30,161 nt of DNA from CAZYJD01 sp964647785 (GTDB lineage Bacteria; Bacteroidota; Bacteroidia; NS11-12g; UBA9320), in contig CAZYJD010000018.1 in NCBI GenBank assembly GCA_964647785.1, positions 1 through 30,161 on the forward strand, in the 5' to 3' direction. Positions 28,971 through 30,161 of this stretch are shown here, piece after piece. The first letter of the stretch is position 1, and the number at the start of each line of letters is the position of its first letter. The notes under the pieces were generated by a model. That model ran no database searches, had not been told where the DNA came from, and was given only the letters and a program-made list of their open reading frames with translations. A program made the translations under genes and the position numbers.

Positions 28971-30161
28971 TTACATATGCAAAGCACTGCCAAAAGCAGC
29001 GGCAAGTGCAGCTTCTTTGGTTACTTCAGAAGTCGTTGGGTGTGCATGGCAGATACGACCGATATCTTCAGCGCTGGCGCGGAATTCCATGGCCACCACA
29101 ATTTCTGTTATCATATCGGCAACACGCGGACCAATCATATGCGCCCCAAGTACCTCATCCGTTTCAGCATCGCTTAATATCTTCACAAAACCATCGGTAT
29201 CCATTCCGGCAACCGCTCGTCCATTTGCCCTGAAAGGAAACTGGCCCACTTTGTATTTGCGACCTGCTGCTTTCAGTTGTTCCTCGGTTTGACCGACACC
29301 AGCAACTTCGGGCCAGGTGTAAACAACTCCTGGAATCAAGTTGTAATCGATGTGTGGTTTTTGTCCGGCAATGACTTCGGCCACAAAAACCCCTTCCTCT
29401 TCAGCTTTATGGGCCAGCATGGCCCCCTGTATTACATCGCCAACAGCATAGATATGCGGTTGGGCAGTTTGCAGGTGTTCATTCACCGGAATTCGACCTC
29501 GGTCATCGGTTGAAAGCCCCGCTTTCTCCAAGCCCAAACCATCCGTATACGGTCTTCGACCTATGGCCACCAAACAATAATCTCCTTCAAGGATCACTTC
29601 ACCTTTGGCACCTTCTGCCTTCACCGTTACTTTTTTCCCCTTGCTGCTCACAAAGGTCACCTTGTGTTTCATATGGAATTCGAACCCGAGTTTTTTGAGC
29701 GAACGCTGCAGTTCCTTCCCGAGCGATTGATCCATTGAGGGAATGAGGCGATCCATGTATTCAACCACAGAAACCTTGCTTCCCATACGACCGTATACAG
29801 AACCGAGCTCCATGCCAATCACACCGCCACCAATCACAATGAGGTGCTTGGGTATCTCTTTTAAGCTAAGGGCCTCTGTACTGCTGATGATGCGTTTTTT
29901 ATCGATTTCCATTCCAGGGATGGATGCCGGTTTAGAGCCTGTTGCAATGATGATGTTCTTCGCTTGAATTGACTCTGGCTTCTCCCCTTTGATCGCGATG
30001 GTATGGGCATCAATGAATGATCCCAAGCCTTGATAGACATCTATTTTATTTTTCTTCATCAAAAAGCTTACACCACCATTCATTTGTGCCACCACCTCAT
30101 CTTTGCGTTTCATCATCTGTGGCAAATTGACCTTGGGCGCTCCAACCTCAATTCCATGATC
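28971..30161 (-). CDS. lpdA: Dihydrolipoamide dehydrogenase (E3), N-terminus outside window
   Basis: E3 reoxidises dihydrolipoyl groups of 2-oxoacid dehydrogenases, passing electrons to NAD+. The frame is open to the window edge, where codons 5' of MPQMMKRKDEV read DHGIEVGAPKVN; the missing part, perhaps 75 residues, should hold the first FAD strand and the redox disulfide. Visible parts are IIATGSKPASIPG, the NAD-binding HLIVIGGGVIGMELGSVYGR (GxGxxG), FAD domain YAVGDVIQGAMLAHKAEEEG, and the C-terminal interface motif with the catalytic pair HAHPTTSE (His and Glu). Together with pdhC across thyA it supplies two of the three PDH components. A mercuric or glutathione reductase is excluded by the HPTTSE motif. 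Confidence 0.95.
   Translation of the reverse strand, partial: DHGIEVGAPKVNLPQMMKRKDEVVAQMNGGVSFLMKKNKIDVYQGLGSFIDAHTIAIKGEKPESIQAKNIIIATGSKPASIPGMEIDKKRIISSTEALSLKEIPKHLIVIGGGVIGMELGSVYGRMGSKVSVVEYMDRLIPSMDQSLGKELQRSLKKLGFEFHMKHKVTFVSSKGKKVTVKAEGAKGEVILEGDYCLVAIGRRPYTDGLGLEKAGLSTDDRGRIPVNEHLQTAQPHIYAVGDVIQGAMLAHKAEEEGVFVAEVIAGQKPHIDYNLIPGVVYTWPEVAGVGQTEEQLKAAGRKYKVGQFPFRANGRAVAGMDTDGFVKILSDAETDEVLGAHMIGPRVADMITEIVVAMEFRASAEDIGRICHAHPTTSEVTKEAALAAAFGSALHM

Overview
The window is a 30 kb piece of a Bacteroidota chromosome. The evidence is the gene content: Rho with a long charged insert, DUF5723 and DUF6268 outer-membrane proteins, a KdsD-type isomerase, LpxK, and a RecQ about 120 residues longer than the enterobacterial one. 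The promoters agree, since many genes are preceded by TAnnTTTG-like -7 boxes, some with an upstream TTTG. LpxK and KdsD imply a Gram-negative outer membrane with lipid A. Pyruvate dehydrogenase E2/E3 and an acyl-CoA dehydrogenase suggest a heterotroph, probably aerobic. I cannot place it below phylum; a flavobacterial or cryomorphacean-type genome is only a guess. No rRNA, tRNA, CRISPR array, phage or transposase gene was seen. One run of 100 N (26198-26297) marks a scaffold gap.

Left part (1-9340): the 5' end of gltX; a minus-strand trio of Nif3-like protein, zinc-ribbon coiled-coil protein and TPR protein; then divergent lpxK, a membrane-anchored VWA protein, and recQ converging on it. Middle (9341-14651): a tight plus-strand operon of kdsD, manC, an SGNH hydrolase and an MBOAT acyltransferase, which together look like sugar-precursor supply plus O-acylation of a surface glycan. 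A GtrA-family protein and an S66 LD-carboxypeptidase face it from the minus strand.

Right-middle (15647-24076): acyl-CoA dehydrogenase, dtd, and a DUF5723 protein with thrombospondin-type-3 repeats. Next comes an overlapping minus-strand operon (lipoprotein, flavin reductase, DUF2805 protein, FAD oxidoreductase), then a plus-strand operon (lipoprotein, DUF2147 protein, DUF6268 beta-barrel). Right end (24111-30161): rho, an 819-bp non-coding block carrying a tandem repeat broken by the N gap, pdhC (PDH E2), divergent thyA, and the 3' part of lpdA (E3).

Most genes are ordinary housekeeping genes. The signals most worth following are (i) -7 promoter boxes lying only 3-8 nt before the start codon of many transcription-unit-leading genes, without Shine-Dalgarno sequences, which suggests leaderless or near-leaderless mRNAs; (ii) the ~186-bp hairpin-rich tandem repeat at which the assembly broke, with related 14-nt repeats bracketing pdhC-thyA in opposite orientation; (iii) the flavin reductase-DUF2805-FAD oxidoreductase operon; and (iv) the kdsD-manC-SGNH-MBOAT operon. 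I found no clear evidence of a wholly new defence or mobile system.
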